Origin: Cytophagales bacterium | Lineage (GTDB): Bacteria; Bacteroidota; Bacteroidia; Cytophagales; Cyclobacteriaceae | DNA: 54,284 nucleotides | NCBI GenBank assembly: GCA_022360875.1 | Contig: JAKSBZ010000224.1 | Span: 1-54,284 of the forward strand | Reading direction: 5' to 3' | Shown here: positions 37,481 to 45,450 of the stretch, piece by piece | How the letters are laid out: each line of letters starts with the position of its first letter | Numbering within the stretch: the first letter of the stretch is position 1 | Notes under the pieces: generated by a model | Databases searched by the model: none | The model's input: the letters and a program-made list of their open reading frames with translations, nothing else | What the model was told of the DNA's origin: nothing | Position numbers and translations under genes: made by a program

Positions 37481-38041
37481 TCAAAAAAAATACAGCAGCG
37501 CCAGCGAAGCCAACACCTCTTCACTAAGAGATTCCCTCAAAAAGCTATATGCCTTTTTCTTATGGTATTTCACGGTATTAACCGAAATGTTTAACTCTTC
37601 AGCAATTTGTGAATTTTTCAGGCCATCTACAGACAATAAACAAACCCGGTGAGTCTGGTCAGGCAATAATTTCATCGACGCATGCAGCAGCCTGAAAGTT
37701 TCCTCTTCAATCAAGTGGTTTTTAAAATATAAGGAAGATGTTCGGTTTCTGATTTCCTCTTTAGTATACCGGTCAACGATTTTTTGGTGCCGGAAATATT
37801 GACATGCCTTGTTTCTGAGACTAACATACAAATATCCTTTCAGCGTCTCCAGACTGTCAATCGTTTCTCTTTTCTCCCAGAGTTTAATAAAAACTTCCTG
37901 AACCCAGTCCTCTGCCAAGCCCGAGTCATCAACATACTTTTGAGCAAAACAACACAAGGTGCCGTACATTGATTCGAAAATACGGCGGAAAATTACTTTA
38001 TCCCCCTTCCTGAGTGATTCAAGTTCATTCTGAGTCGTCAT
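37481..38041 (-). CDS. ECF-type RNA polymerase sigma factor
   Basis: A 186-residue sigma-70 family regulator. Region 2 shows YVDDSGLAEDWVQEVFIKLWEKR and the core-binding YLYVSLRNKACQYFR. Region 4 shows the helix-turn-helix LKNSQIAEELNISVNTVKYHKKKA. The hydrophobic tail LASLALLYFF is common in Bacteroidota sigma factors paired with FecR. It heads the sigma-FecR-SusC-SusD cluster and is expected to turn on susC when the transporter is loaded. The 189-base gap to fecR is AT-rich and has no clear gene. Confidence 0.93.
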   Translation of the reverse strand: MTTQNELESLRKGDKVIFRRIFESMYGTLCCFAQKYVDDSGLAEDWVQEVFIKLWEKRETIDSLETLKGYLYVSLRNKACQYFRHQKIVDRYTKEEIRNRTSSLYFKNHLIEEETFRLLHASMKLLPDQTHRVCLLSVDGLKNSQIAEELNISVNTVKYHKKKAYSFLRESLSEEVLASLALLYFF

Positions 38042-38599
38042 ATCTCAAATAGTAAAAAATTTTCTATTGTCAGTAACACTCCTTCCTATAAGCATAAGCT
38101 TGCTTAAGCCCCAATATCTAGATGAGACAATATGTATGTGAACGACCGTAAGTTAAAACCTAAAATGAAAAAAGTCTAAACTTCAAACATATTTTTATTT
38201 CTGAAAATATAAAAACTGATAAAAACTAAATAAAAATAAATCACTTAGATGTTCTACTTTACACCCTGCAACATGGCCTCCCAGTACAGACAGCCATCAA
38301 TTTCAGAAACTTGCCTTGGTATTCACACACGCTGCCGGGCCTTGCTCTTCTTTCAAAAGTGATAAAACAACAGGTTAAAAATCCATTACTGCTAATCCTT
38401 AAGGGGAACATTAAACTATCAGTGTTTACTCTTCCTGCCCAAGATTTTCCACACATTGCAAATGCAAAGCGATACAACAAAATCACTTAAATTTTGAAGA
38501 ATCATCTGCTATAAGAAGGAAAAAATGTGTCTGCTGAAAAAGGAACGCATGGAAAATGAAAATTCTCCCGCTTGTAAAATAAAAAAGACTGAATCAGAT
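38042..38599. other. Intergenic region, 558 bases, no gene seen
   Basis: The longest gap in the window lies upstream of the sigma-factor gene and past the rlmN terminator. It is AT-rich. The only open frames (75 codons at 38259-38486, minus, and the start of a frame antisense to rlmN) lack a start signal or domain. The sigma-factor promoter should be here, but I found no clear TAnnTTTG. A small undetected RNA gene cannot be excluded. Confidence 0.5.
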
Positions 38600-38610
38600 T
38601 CAGTCTTTTT
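38578..38610 (-). terminator. Terminator after rlmN
   Basis: GACTGAATC and GATTCAGTC pair perfectly around one base, extended by A/T pairs, with T-runs. The rlmN stop codon (38600-38602) lies inside the stem. Confidence 0.85.
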
Positions 38611-39655
38611 GTTTCTTGTTGGCCAGTTGTCCGCAGGCGGCGTCAATGTCTTTACCGCGGCTGCGCCGAACAACCACCGTCACGCCTTTCTTCTCCAGAT
38701 AGGCGGCGAAGCGGTCGAGCTTGTCCTGCCCGGTGTTCACAAAATCGGCCTCCTCAATCGGGTTGTACTCAATGATGTTCACCTTGCTGGGAAAACGCTT
38801 GGTAAATCGGAAAAGCTCCTCGGCGTCCTCCAGGCTGTCGTTGAAGTTGTTGAACACGATATATTCCAGGGTGATTCGGTTTTTGTTTTTCGAATAAAAA
38901 TACTGCAGCGCATCGGCCAAAGCATCCAGCGTGTTTGTCTCATTGATCGGCATAATCTGGTCCCGCTTCCGGTCGTTGGCCGCATGCAGCGACAGCGCCA
39001 GACGAAACTTCACGCCGTCATCAGCAAGCTTTCGGATCATTTTGGCAATGCCGGCCGTGCTTACCGTAATTCTCCGCGGCGACATCCCCAAACCCTTTTC
39101 AGAGGTAATGTACTCGATCGACTTCATGACGTTGGCGTAGTTGAGCAATGGCTCGCCCATCCCCATGTACACGATGTTGGTAAGCGGCTGGCCGTAGTGC
39201 TCTTCAGCCTGCTTTCTGATCGCCGCCACCTGGTCGTAGATTTCACCGGCTTCCAGATTACGCATGCGTTCCATATAACCCGTCGCGCAGAACTTGCAGC
39301 TCAGCGAGCAGCCCACCTGCGAGGACACACAAGCTGTCATGCGGTCTTCGGCCGGTATCAGCACGCCCTCCACAATATTGTCGTCGTGCAGCCTGAAAGC
39401 CGACTTTATCGTGCGGTCGCCGCTAACCTGAAAACTGTCCACGCTCAGATCTCCGAACACAAAATGCTCTTTGAGCATCTCCCGGGTTTTGAGCGACAGA
39501 TTGGTCATCTCGTCAAAACTCGTCGCCGACTTGCTCCAAATCCACTCATACACCTGCTTGGCGCGGAACGGCTTTTCCTCTTTCTCCACAAAAAATTTTT
39601 GCAGCTGGTCCGCCGACAGCTTTCGTATATTTTTTTTCTTTTCAGTCAATATCAT
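38600..39655 (-). CDS. rlmN: 23S rRNA (adenine2503-C2)-methyltransferase
   Basis: A dual-specificity radical-SAM methyltransferase that acts on A2503 of 23S rRNA (and on A37 of some tRNAs), helping translational accuracy. The 351-residue protein has CxxxCxxC in VGCSLSCKFCATG, the family stretches YMGMGEPLLNY and STAGIAKMIRKLADD, and the methyl-accepting Cys near the end (DIDAACGQLA). Length is normal. It is transcribed alone. Confidence 0.96.
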   Translation of the reverse strand: MILTEKKKNIRKLSADQLQKFFVEKEEKPFRAKQVYEWIWSKSATSFDEMTNLSLKTREMLKEHFVFGDLSVDSFQVSGDRTIKSAFRLHDDNIVEGVLIPAEDRMTACVSSQVGCSLSCKFCATGYMERMRNLEAGEIYDQVAAIRKQAEEHYGQPLTNIVYMGMGEPLLNYANVMKSIEYITSEKGLGMSPRRITVSTAGIAKMIRKLADDGVKFRLALSLHAANDRKRDQIMPINETNTLDALADALQYFYSKNKNRITLEYIVFNNFNDSLEDAEELFRFTKRFPSKVNIIEYNPIEEADFVNTGQDKLDRFAAYLEKKGVTVVVRRSRGKDIDAACGQLANKKQKD

Positions 39656-39768
39656 TTTGCAAAATTATACTCCCCTTCAATTTACCCTCACTTTGATGCG
39701 ATTCGATTGGAAATGCTCATATTGTAACGCCAGCATGCTGTTTTTCGTTTGTCAGCCTCTGCAATAAC

Positions 39769-41664
39769 TTAAGCCAGCTCATCCAATTCCATCCAGCGCA
39801 TCGTCTTCTCGTCCAGCTCGCCGTCAATATGCTCGATTTCCCGGGCCCACTCAGCCAAATCCTCGTGCGATCCGGTGCCGGCATTCATCTTTCCGATCAA
39901 CTCTTCCTTACGCAGTTCGAGCGCGTCTATCTCGCCCTCCAGCGCTTCATATTCTTTCTTCTCTTTATAAGAAAGCTTCTTCTTCGGCTCCGGATTTTTC
40001 TTTTTCTCCTCACGGGCCAGCGCTTCAGCCTTTTTCTTTTCCTCTTCCCGTATTTCCGCTTCCAGCTTCGCTTTTTCAGCCTGCTCTTCCCTGAAATCAG
40101 TATAATTGCCGTTGAAATCGCGGATTACGCCTTCGCCCTCGAACACAAACGAGTGCTCCACCAGGCGGTCCATAAAATAGCGGTCGTGCGAAACCAGCAG
40201 CAAACAGCCTTTAAAGTTCGCCAGGAAATCCTCCAGGATATTCAGCGTCACCAAATCCAGATCATTGGTCGGCTCGTCCAGAATCAGAAAGTTCGGGTTC
40301 TTCATAAGCACGCGCATAAGCTGCAGGCGACGGCGCTCCCCGCCGCTCAGCTTGGCCACTTTGCCGTGCTGTGTTTTCGGAGGAAAAAGAAAATGATTGA
40401 GCAGCTGCGAAGCCGTAAGCTGGCTGCCGTCAGCCATCTCTATAACTTCAGCAACTTCCTTCACCACGTCTATCACAAGCTGGCTTTCGCTGAATTCAAG
40501 CTGACCCTGCGTATAATAGCCGATTACCGTGTTCTTTCCCTTAACGATCTCGCCGCTGTCCGGCTCGGTTCTTCCCGTGATCAGATCCAAAAAGGTGGAT
40601 TTCCCGATCCCGTTTCGTCCGATAATCCCCACGCGGTCCTGCTTGATGAACTTGTAGGTAAAATCCTTTACAAAAGGCTGGCCGCCGTACGATTTGTTCA
40701 GTTTGTCAAGTTCCAGAATCAAGCCGCCCAAACGCTGGCCTTTCACGCTCAGCTGCACTTCCTGCTTGCGCAGGTCCTTCGAAGCTTTCTTCTTCAGGTC
40801 ATGAAAAGCATCAATTCGGTACTTGGCCTTGGTTCCCCGGGCTTTGGGCATGCGCCGCATCCATTCCAGCTCAGTGCGCATCAGGTTTTTAGCTTTGCTC
40901 ACCTCGGCCGCTTCCTGTTCTTCGCGCATCGCCTTGCTTTCAAGAAAACTGCTGTAGGAACCTTTGTGGTTGTACAGCCTGCCGCCTTCCATTTCGATAA
41001 TGTGATTGGTCACGCGCTCCAAAAAGTACCGGTCGTGCGTCACCAGCAGCAAACTCATCTGCGCGTTGGCCAGGTAATTCTCCAGCCATTCGATAGTCGC
41101 CAAGTCCAGGTGGTTGGTCGGTTCGTCGAGAATCAGGAAATCCGGCTTCTCGATCAATGCCTTGGCCAGCGATACCCGCTTTTTCTGTCCGCCCGAAAGT
41201 TCATTGATGCGCTGCTCCAGATTGTGAATGCCCAGCTTGCCCAGAATCTGCTTCACCTGGCTTTCATAATCCCAGGCTTCCAGGCTGTCCATTTTTTCCA
41301 TTGCCTGCTGCAGCTTGCTCTGAGCCCCTGCGTCCGTAACTGATTTTTCCAAATAATATTCGTATTCGCGTATGGCCTGCAGCGCCTGGTTCTCATCGGC
41401 AAACACCGACTCCATCACCGTCTGGGCTCCTTCAAAATCCGGGTTCTGGTCCAGATAAGCCACCTTGATTCCCTTGCGGAAGGCAACAACGCCGTTGTCG
41501 GGCTTCTCGATGCCGGCAACAAGCTTCATCAGCGTGGACTTGCCGCATCCGTTCACGCCCACCAGCGCGGCCTTCTGGCCGGCGCTGATTCCGAAGGTGA
41601 TATTCTCAAAAAGCAACTTGTCGTTGTAGCTTTTTCCCAATGACTCGACTGAAAGGTAATTCAT
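39769..41664 (-). CDS. uup: ABC-F ATPase, Uup type
   Basis: A 631-residue cytosolic ABC-F protein with two ATPase domains and no membrane part; family members act on ribosomes. Domain 1 has Walker A GVNGCGKSTLMKL and signature LSGGQKKRVSLAKAL; domain 2 has GRNGIGKSTFLDL and LSGGERRRLQL. Both have Walker B LILDEPTNHLD/NDLD. The linker and the long C-terminal Glu/Lys-rich coiled coil (about residues 525-631) match Uup rather than EttA. A role in ribosome rescue or DNA-repair-linked functions is known for Uup; resistance to antibiotics is not indicated. Confidence 0.88.
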   Translation of the reverse strand: MNYLSVESLGKSYNDKLLFENITFGISAGQKAALVGVNGCGKSTLMKLVAGIEKPDNGVVAFRKGIKVAYLDQNPDFEGAQTVMESVFADENQALQAIREYEYYLEKSVTDAGAQSKLQQAMEKMDSLEAWDYESQVKQILGKLGIHNLEQRINELSGGQKKRVSLAKALIEKPDFLILDEPTNHLDLATIEWLENYLANAQMSLLLVTHDRYFLERVTNHIIEMEGGRLYNHKGSYSSFLESKAMREEQEAAEVSKAKNLMRTELEWMRRMPKARGTKAKYRIDAFHDLKKKASKDLRKQEVQLSVKGQRLGGLILELDKLNKSYGGQPFVKDFTYKFIKQDRVGIIGRNGIGKSTFLDLITGRTEPDSGEIVKGKNTVIGYYTQGQLEFSESQLVIDVVKEVAEVIEMADGSQLTASQLLNHFLFPPKTQHGKVAKLSGGERRRLQLMRVLMKNPNFLILDEPTNDLDLVTLNILEDFLANFKGCLLLVSHDRYFMDRLVEHSFVFEGEGVIRDFNGNYTDFREEQAEKAKLEAEIREEEKKKAEALAREEKKKNPEPKKKLSYKEKKEYEALEGEIDALELRKEELIGKMNAGTGSHEDLAEWAREIEHIDGELDEKTMRWMELDELA

Positions 41665-41770
41665 CTGTTTGTATCGAATTTGCTGTTCTTCACCACTATT
41701 TTCCGGCGCTCAAACCGCCAGGACACAAAGCTACAAAATATCCGCCATACCCTGCCGAAAAAACAGGGCA

Positions 41771-41796
41771 TAAAAAAACTGGAAATCAATCCAGTT
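41771..41796 (-). terminator. Terminator after the small coiled-coil gene
   Basis: AACTGGA and TCCAGTT pair perfectly around a 6-base loop, followed on the minus strand by a T-run. It lies about 25 bases past the stop of the 96-residue gene. Confidence 0.75.
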
Positions 41797-41820
41797 CTTT
41801 ACTTTTTTCGTCTTACTGAC

Positions 41821-42111
41821 TCAGTCTTTCTTTGAGGGAAAATGACGATCCTTGATCTGCTCAAAAGCATGCTTCAAGTCGTTGAGCGACTGTCCGAATT
41901 TGGTTTCAAACTCTTCGTTTTCCGAATGTTTCTTGAGCTTTTCCAGCTCGTTTTCGGCTAGATCGCGGGTCTTTTTAAGCTCTTCCACTCCCTGCTCAAA
42001 TTTTCCTTTCACCTTGCCCTCCGAATTCTTCGCTTTTTCGATTAGTTCATCGATTCGGTGTCCCAGATCCGCCAAAAACTTTTCGGCGTCTCCTTTTTTT
42101 CTATAGGCCAT
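41821..42111 (-). CDS. Small coiled-coil protein, unknown function
   Basis: A 96-residue, highly charged protein, almost all helix: heptad-like Leu/Glu/Lys pattern from FLADLGHRIDELIEKAKN through ELKKTRDLAENELEKLKKH to LNDLKHAFEQIKDRHF. There is no signal peptide, no Cys and no known catalytic motif. Proteins of this shape often associate with stress or membrane scaffolds, but that is a guess. It runs away from the unknown 220-residue gene across a shared regulatory region and has a good terminator, so it looks like a real gene. Confidence 0.75.
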   Translation of the reverse strand: MAYRKKGDAEKFLADLGHRIDELIEKAKNSEGKVKGKFEQGVEELKKTRDLAENELEKLKKHSENEEFETKFGQSLNDLKHAFEQIKDRHFPSKKD

Positions 42112-42182
42112 AGTCTCGCTTTTTTCGGTTTAAGTACTCCGTTCTTTATTTTATTTTCAGTTTTGTCTCATAGCTAAGCAAT

Positions 42183-42265
42183 AACATAAGTTATGTTGCT
42201 GGCTGTACTTATTTATTAAAAAAACATTTTCATGAGCTAATGTTCATTCGTCTAATGTTCACTCG
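42183..42265. promoter_or_regulatory. Operator-like palindrome and direct repeat in a divergent promoter region
   Basis: AACATAAGTTATGTT (42183-42197) is a perfect 15-base palindrome. TAATGTTCATTCG (42238-42250) recurs with one change at 42253-42265, a 15-base period. Both lie between the small coiled-coil gene (minus) and the 220-residue gene (plus), the right place for a repressor or activator site acting on both. Confidence 0.5.
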
Positions 42266-42402
42266 TGCGGCAACGCTTCAGCCACTGCCGGCCGAAAGCT
42301 TACCCCAAACCACTCATAATGTAACAAAATAATTGTTTTTCACAAAAATCAAATCAGTTTAAAAACTATATTATAACAATTGTTTACCAAAACACTATCA
42401 CT

Positions 42403-43065
42403 ATGAGTTTCGACAAAACGAATGACCAAATCGCCCTAACCATTCCGAAATTCAGGCTGCGCCACAGCCCGGACCTGATCGGGAAAAACGAGGTTTACAT
42501 CATCTCCATCGCCGTTGACGAACACGGACTAGCCAACCCAAGAACCGCTCTGAATGTGGACGTGGGTATAAAAAACGTATTCATTCCCAACATGAAGCGC
42601 TGGTCCTGGCACTACTTCGGCGGAGACGGCTACCTCATTTACGGACCGAAAAACCCGGGAAGCTACCTATCCTACGCGATCCTTTACATGGAGTCCAACA
42701 AAAAAAGCCGCAACATCGGCCGCGAGATTCATGAGTTTCTCTCTTCCGACAAAGGTAAAGACTCACTGGAAACCTTTGCCGGTTTAGTAACCGACAATAT
42801 CGCCAAATTCAACGTGGTGACCACGGCCCTCAAAGGCGTGGCGGATGTGCTGGCCTTCTTCCTCCAAAACAACGGAGACAAATACCTCGACTTCAACTGC
42901 GGCACGTTGTTCAGAGACCTTGCCGACGGAAGCGAGCCGTACCATGCCGGTGAAGTGATGCACAGACCTCCGACGCACTTCATTGAAGACTGCATCGCTG
43001 TAAAACCGCTCATCCAGAATCCGACTGAAGTTTATCTGCCTGTCCGCGAAGAGGTGGAGCAGTAA
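42403..43065 (+). CDS. Protein of unknown function, 220 residues
   Basis: I do not recognise this protein. It has no signal peptide or membrane segment. The N-terminal 100 residues look beta-rich (ALTIPKFRLRHSP, EVYIISIAVDEHG, GYLIYGPKNPGSYLSYAILYME). They are followed by a helical part (FAGLVTDNIAKFNVVTTALKGVADVLAFFLQ) and a short tail. The beta part recalls C2-like or sandwich domains, which is only an impression. It is transcribed alone after a long leader region with a palindrome and direct repeats, and ends in a strong hairpin shared with the convergent propeller gene. Confidence 0.75.
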   Translation: MSFDKTNDQIALTIPKFRLRHSPDLIGKNEVYIISIAVDEHGLANPRTALNVDVGIKNVFIPNMKRWSWHYFGGDGYLIYGPKNPGSYLSYAILYMESNKKSRNIGREIHEFLSSDKGKDSLETFAGLVTDNIAKFNVVTTALKGVADVLAFFLQNNGDKYLDFNCGTLFRDLADGSEPYHAGEVMHRPPTHFIEDCIAVKPLIQNPTEVYLPVREEVEQ

Positions 43066-43075
43066 AAATCAAAAC

Positions 43076-43106
43076 GCCCGCCAAAGGCTACAAACCTTTG
43101 GCGGGC
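43076..43106. terminator. Two-way hairpin between convergent genes
   Basis: GCCCGCCAAAGG and CCTTTGGCGGGC pair perfectly (12 base pairs, 7-base loop), between the stops of the 220-residue gene and the third propeller gene. T-rich sequence follows best on the minus strand. Confidence 0.75.
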
Positions 43107-43122
43107 TGTATTTCAGCATTAG

Positions 43123-44175
43123 CTACAGACTTGCTTCAAGCAAATAGCCCGTTTCCGAGTCATAAGAATACAGCGCTTTGTCATCCGGCGAAACGGCGAT
43201 TGTCCCCAAACATCTGTCCAGGGCAATTCTTCTCACCGGCTTTGCATTCCAGTCGTAAACAAAAACCGACGTTCCGTATCCCCATTTTTCTCCGTCTTTT
43301 TTCTTATACCCCGAATACAGCAAATAAACATATTGGTCGGTCGCACAGCCGCCTCCCGTGAAAGCCTTTCGGGTTCTGCCGTTTTTCTTCATGTACTGAA
43401 AGCCGCCTCGCTCGCCAGCATCATAATGCACTTCGAACCGATCCGGCCCCTGAACCGTCTTCACTCTTTCGGCCTTCTTCGTATCAAAAAGCTCCACCAC
43501 ATCAGAGTATCTATAAGCAAGCAGCAACCTGTCTCCCGAAGGCTTTACAAACCAATACGCGGTATAAGCATCCTTTATCAATCCCATTTTTTTCTCAGCC
43601 ATCATCGGATATTCGCCGGATTCTTTGATTTTTTCTCCTGTGCTCAAATCTACTTTTGCCAGCTTGTATTTCGACGCTTCTTCACCGCCTCCCAAGATAG
43701 CCGTACTGTTCAAAACAGCCATTTCGTAAAATTTCGCCTTTACTAATCGCACAGACGGCTTCAGCTTAGACGGATCCGCCAACAGCTTCTCCGAATTGTA
43801 AAGCAACACTTTATGCATGTTCGCATCGTAAGCAAAAAAACAGTTCTTTCCGAAGCCGCATTCAAACACCTGGTCAAGCTCTTCCGGGCCTCTTCCCTTC
43901 TGTAAATAAGCAGCCGAATAAACTCCGTCTTTCAAATAATAATTTCGAAAAAAACCTTCCTCTCCTTTTTCATCCTGAATTATCAAAACAGAATCCATAC
44001 AAAACATCTCCTCAACCTCCCCTGCTTTATAGGAGCACAAATTTCTGAATTTAATACTGTCCGTTCTCGAAAATTCATCAAAAACAACCGCAGACGGATC
44101 AAGCAAGGTGCACGCTTTCTCGGCCTCTCCGCATGAGAAAAGTGCGCAAAAAAACAATGCATAGAGAAACTTCAT
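43123..44175 (-). CDS. TolB-like six-bladed propeller lipoprotein
   Basis: A 350-residue exported protein. The signal MKFLYALFFCALFSCGEAE ends in a lipobox Cys at 15. The mature part is repeated beta blades, with the family stretch YLQKGRGPEELDQVFECGFG, then FFAYDANMHKVLLYN and YVYLLYSGYKKKDGE, ending SPDDKALYSYDSETGYLLEA. It is the third propeller gene behind the RND cluster and distinct in sequence from the two before it (44234 and 45451). It probably faces the periplasm or the cell surface. Ligand and role are unknown. Confidence 0.8.
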   Translation of the reverse strand: MKFLYALFFCALFSCGEAEKACTLLDPSAVVFDEFSRTDSIKFRNLCSYKAGEVEEMFCMDSVLIIQDEKGEEGFFRNYYLKDGVYSAAYLQKGRGPEELDQVFECGFGKNCFFAYDANMHKVLLYNSEKLLADPSKLKPSVRLVKAKFYEMAVLNSTAILGGGEEASKYKLAKVDLSTGEKIKESGEYPMMAEKKMGLIKDAYTAYWFVKPSGDRLLLAYRYSDVVELFDTKKAERVKTVQGPDRFEVHYDAGERGGFQYMKKNGRTRKAFTGGGCATDQYVYLLYSGYKKKDGEKWGYGTSVFVYDWNAKPVRRIALDRCLGTIAVSPDDKALYSYDSETGYLLEASL

Positions 44176-44190
44176 TTTTTTTCTTTTAAA

Positions 44191-44222
44191 AACAGCCCTC
44201 CGAAGCTCAAGACCTGGAGGGC
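44191..44222 (-). terminator. Intercistronic hairpin, copy 1
   Basis: GCCCTCC (44195-44201) and GGAGGGC (44216-44222) pair perfectly around a 14-base loop; on the minus strand TGTTTTTAAAAG follows, then the next ATG at 44175. Near-identical DNA is at 45408. It looks like a terminator or attenuator between the second and third propeller genes. Confidence 0.7.
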
Positions 44223-44233
44223 GGAAATCGCTT

Positions 44234-45388
44234 TTATTTCAAATCCCCGACAATAAGAATCGGGTTGTCGTCCTCGGAAATGGAGGCATTGAGCTTGGCG
44301 AGTTTGGCTCTCTGTTCTTCGGACAGCTTTTCATTCTCTAATGATTGTTCCAGAATGTCTTTGAATGCCGCCGCGCTTTTATAGATGGACACTTTGTTAT
44401 TTTCATGAAAATCCAACTTAGGGTCGCTAATGGTGATTCCCAACACTGGCAAATGCACTTTGCTAATTATTTTTACTGAATGTCCGGAACGGTCCATCTG
44501 ACAAATGCTATTGCTGCTCCCTTCAAGGGAAACACTTTTTTTACTAATCCTCACTCTTACCTCCCCTTTTTTCAAATAGTAATTCTTACGAGTCATGTGA
44601 AGTATTGAGGCTGAATTCTGATGAGTAACACCGTTAATTTTTTTTGACACCGGATTGACAAACGACATCAGCTTTCTCTTTTTATTGCCAGAGAACAAAA
44701 AAACAGAATCCGAAAGGAAAGACTGCAATAAAAAAGTGCTGTCCTTTGCTTTTTTGAATATCGGCGAAAACCCTCCATAACCCAATTTCTTCCTTTCCTC
44801 CTTCTCTTTTTTTACCCCGAAAAGAATCTTCCCGGAAACAGACTGACAAAAATACAGGTATCCATAGTCAGCAAAGCGGCCGGGGTGAAATGCCAGTGTT
44901 GTGTCGTTTAAAAAAGTCATTCCACTAAGCCAGCCATGATTTTCAAAAGGGATATTCTTCTCTAAAATCAAGCTTTCCAAATTAAACCTTTTGATATAAT
45001 TTTTCCCATTATCGTGAAAAACAAAATAATTCTCCTTATCATCGACTGCCCACGCATCGATCTGCATAAATTCATCGGGACCTTTTCCGCGCACAGCAAT
45101 GTTCTTCACAAATTTACCGCTCGCTGTAAACAGATTGATTTTACTATAACAACCTACATTAATGATATACTTTTCACCTATATATCCATAAAAACCCGAC
45201 AAATAATTCCCTCCAGAAGTATCCAACCGGACAAGGCGAATGTTTTCGGCAATGTCGCCCAGATCAACTGAAATGCTGTCGTATTCTTTAGTAAAATCCA
45301 CCATCAGCTCTTCATCCGACGATTTAGGCTGGCAGGCCGCTGCTGCAAAAAGCAAACCCGCGATAAGGTAAATGTGTAGTCTGTTCAT
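44234..45388 (-). CDS. 6-bladed beta-propeller lipoprotein (paralogue 2)
   Basis: A 384-residue lipoprotein. The signal ends LFAAAACQPKS (lipid Cys at 19). The mature N terminus reads VDFTKEYDSISVDLGDIAEN, then IRLVRLDTSGGNYLSGF and AVRGKGPDEFMQIDAWAVDD, the family's GxGPxEF motif. It is a clear paralogue of the gene at 45451. The two are alike at both ends, and the C-terminal tail (LSEEQRAKL, KLNASIS, NPILIVGDLK) is almost identical, while the middle has diverged. This suggests tandem duplication with conservation or gene conversion of the ends. Probable role: periplasmic or surface partner of the RND cluster (inference from position). Confidence 0.82.
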   Translation of the reverse strand: MNRLHIYLIAGLLFAAAACQPKSSDEELMVDFTKEYDSISVDLGDIAENIRLVRLDTSGGNYLSGFYGYIGEKYIINVGCYSKINLFTASGKFVKNIAVRGKGPDEFMQIDAWAVDDKENYFVFHDNGKNYIKRFNLESLILEKNIPFENHGWLSGMTFLNDTTLAFHPGRFADYGYLYFCQSVSGKILFGVKKEKEERKKLGYGGFSPIFKKAKDSTFLLQSFLSDSVFLFSGNKKRKLMSFVNPVSKKINGVTHQNSASILHMTRKNYYLKKGEVRVRISKKSVSLEGSSNSICQMDRSGHSVKIISKVHLPVLGITISDPKLDFHENNKVSIYKSAAAFKDILEQSLENEKLSEEQRAKLAKLNASISEDDNPILIVGDLK

Positions 45389-45407
45389 TTTTCTGTTGGA
45401 TTAAAAA

Positions 45408-45440
45408 AACAGCCCTCCGAAGCTCAAGACCTGGAAGGCT
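45408..45440 (-). terminator. Intercistronic hairpin, copy 2
   Basis: AGCCCTCC pairs with GGAAGGCT (one mismatch) around the same 14-base loop as copy 1; TGTTTTTTTAATCC follows on the minus strand. The similarity to copy 1 extends into the C-terminal codons of the gene upstream, about 145 bases in all. Confidence 0.65.
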
Positions 45441-45450
45441 GGAATCACTT

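Noticed and set aside
38525..39727. 400-codon plus-strand frame opposite rlmN
   Set aside because: It is the antisense frame of a clearly real gene and its protein resembles no family.
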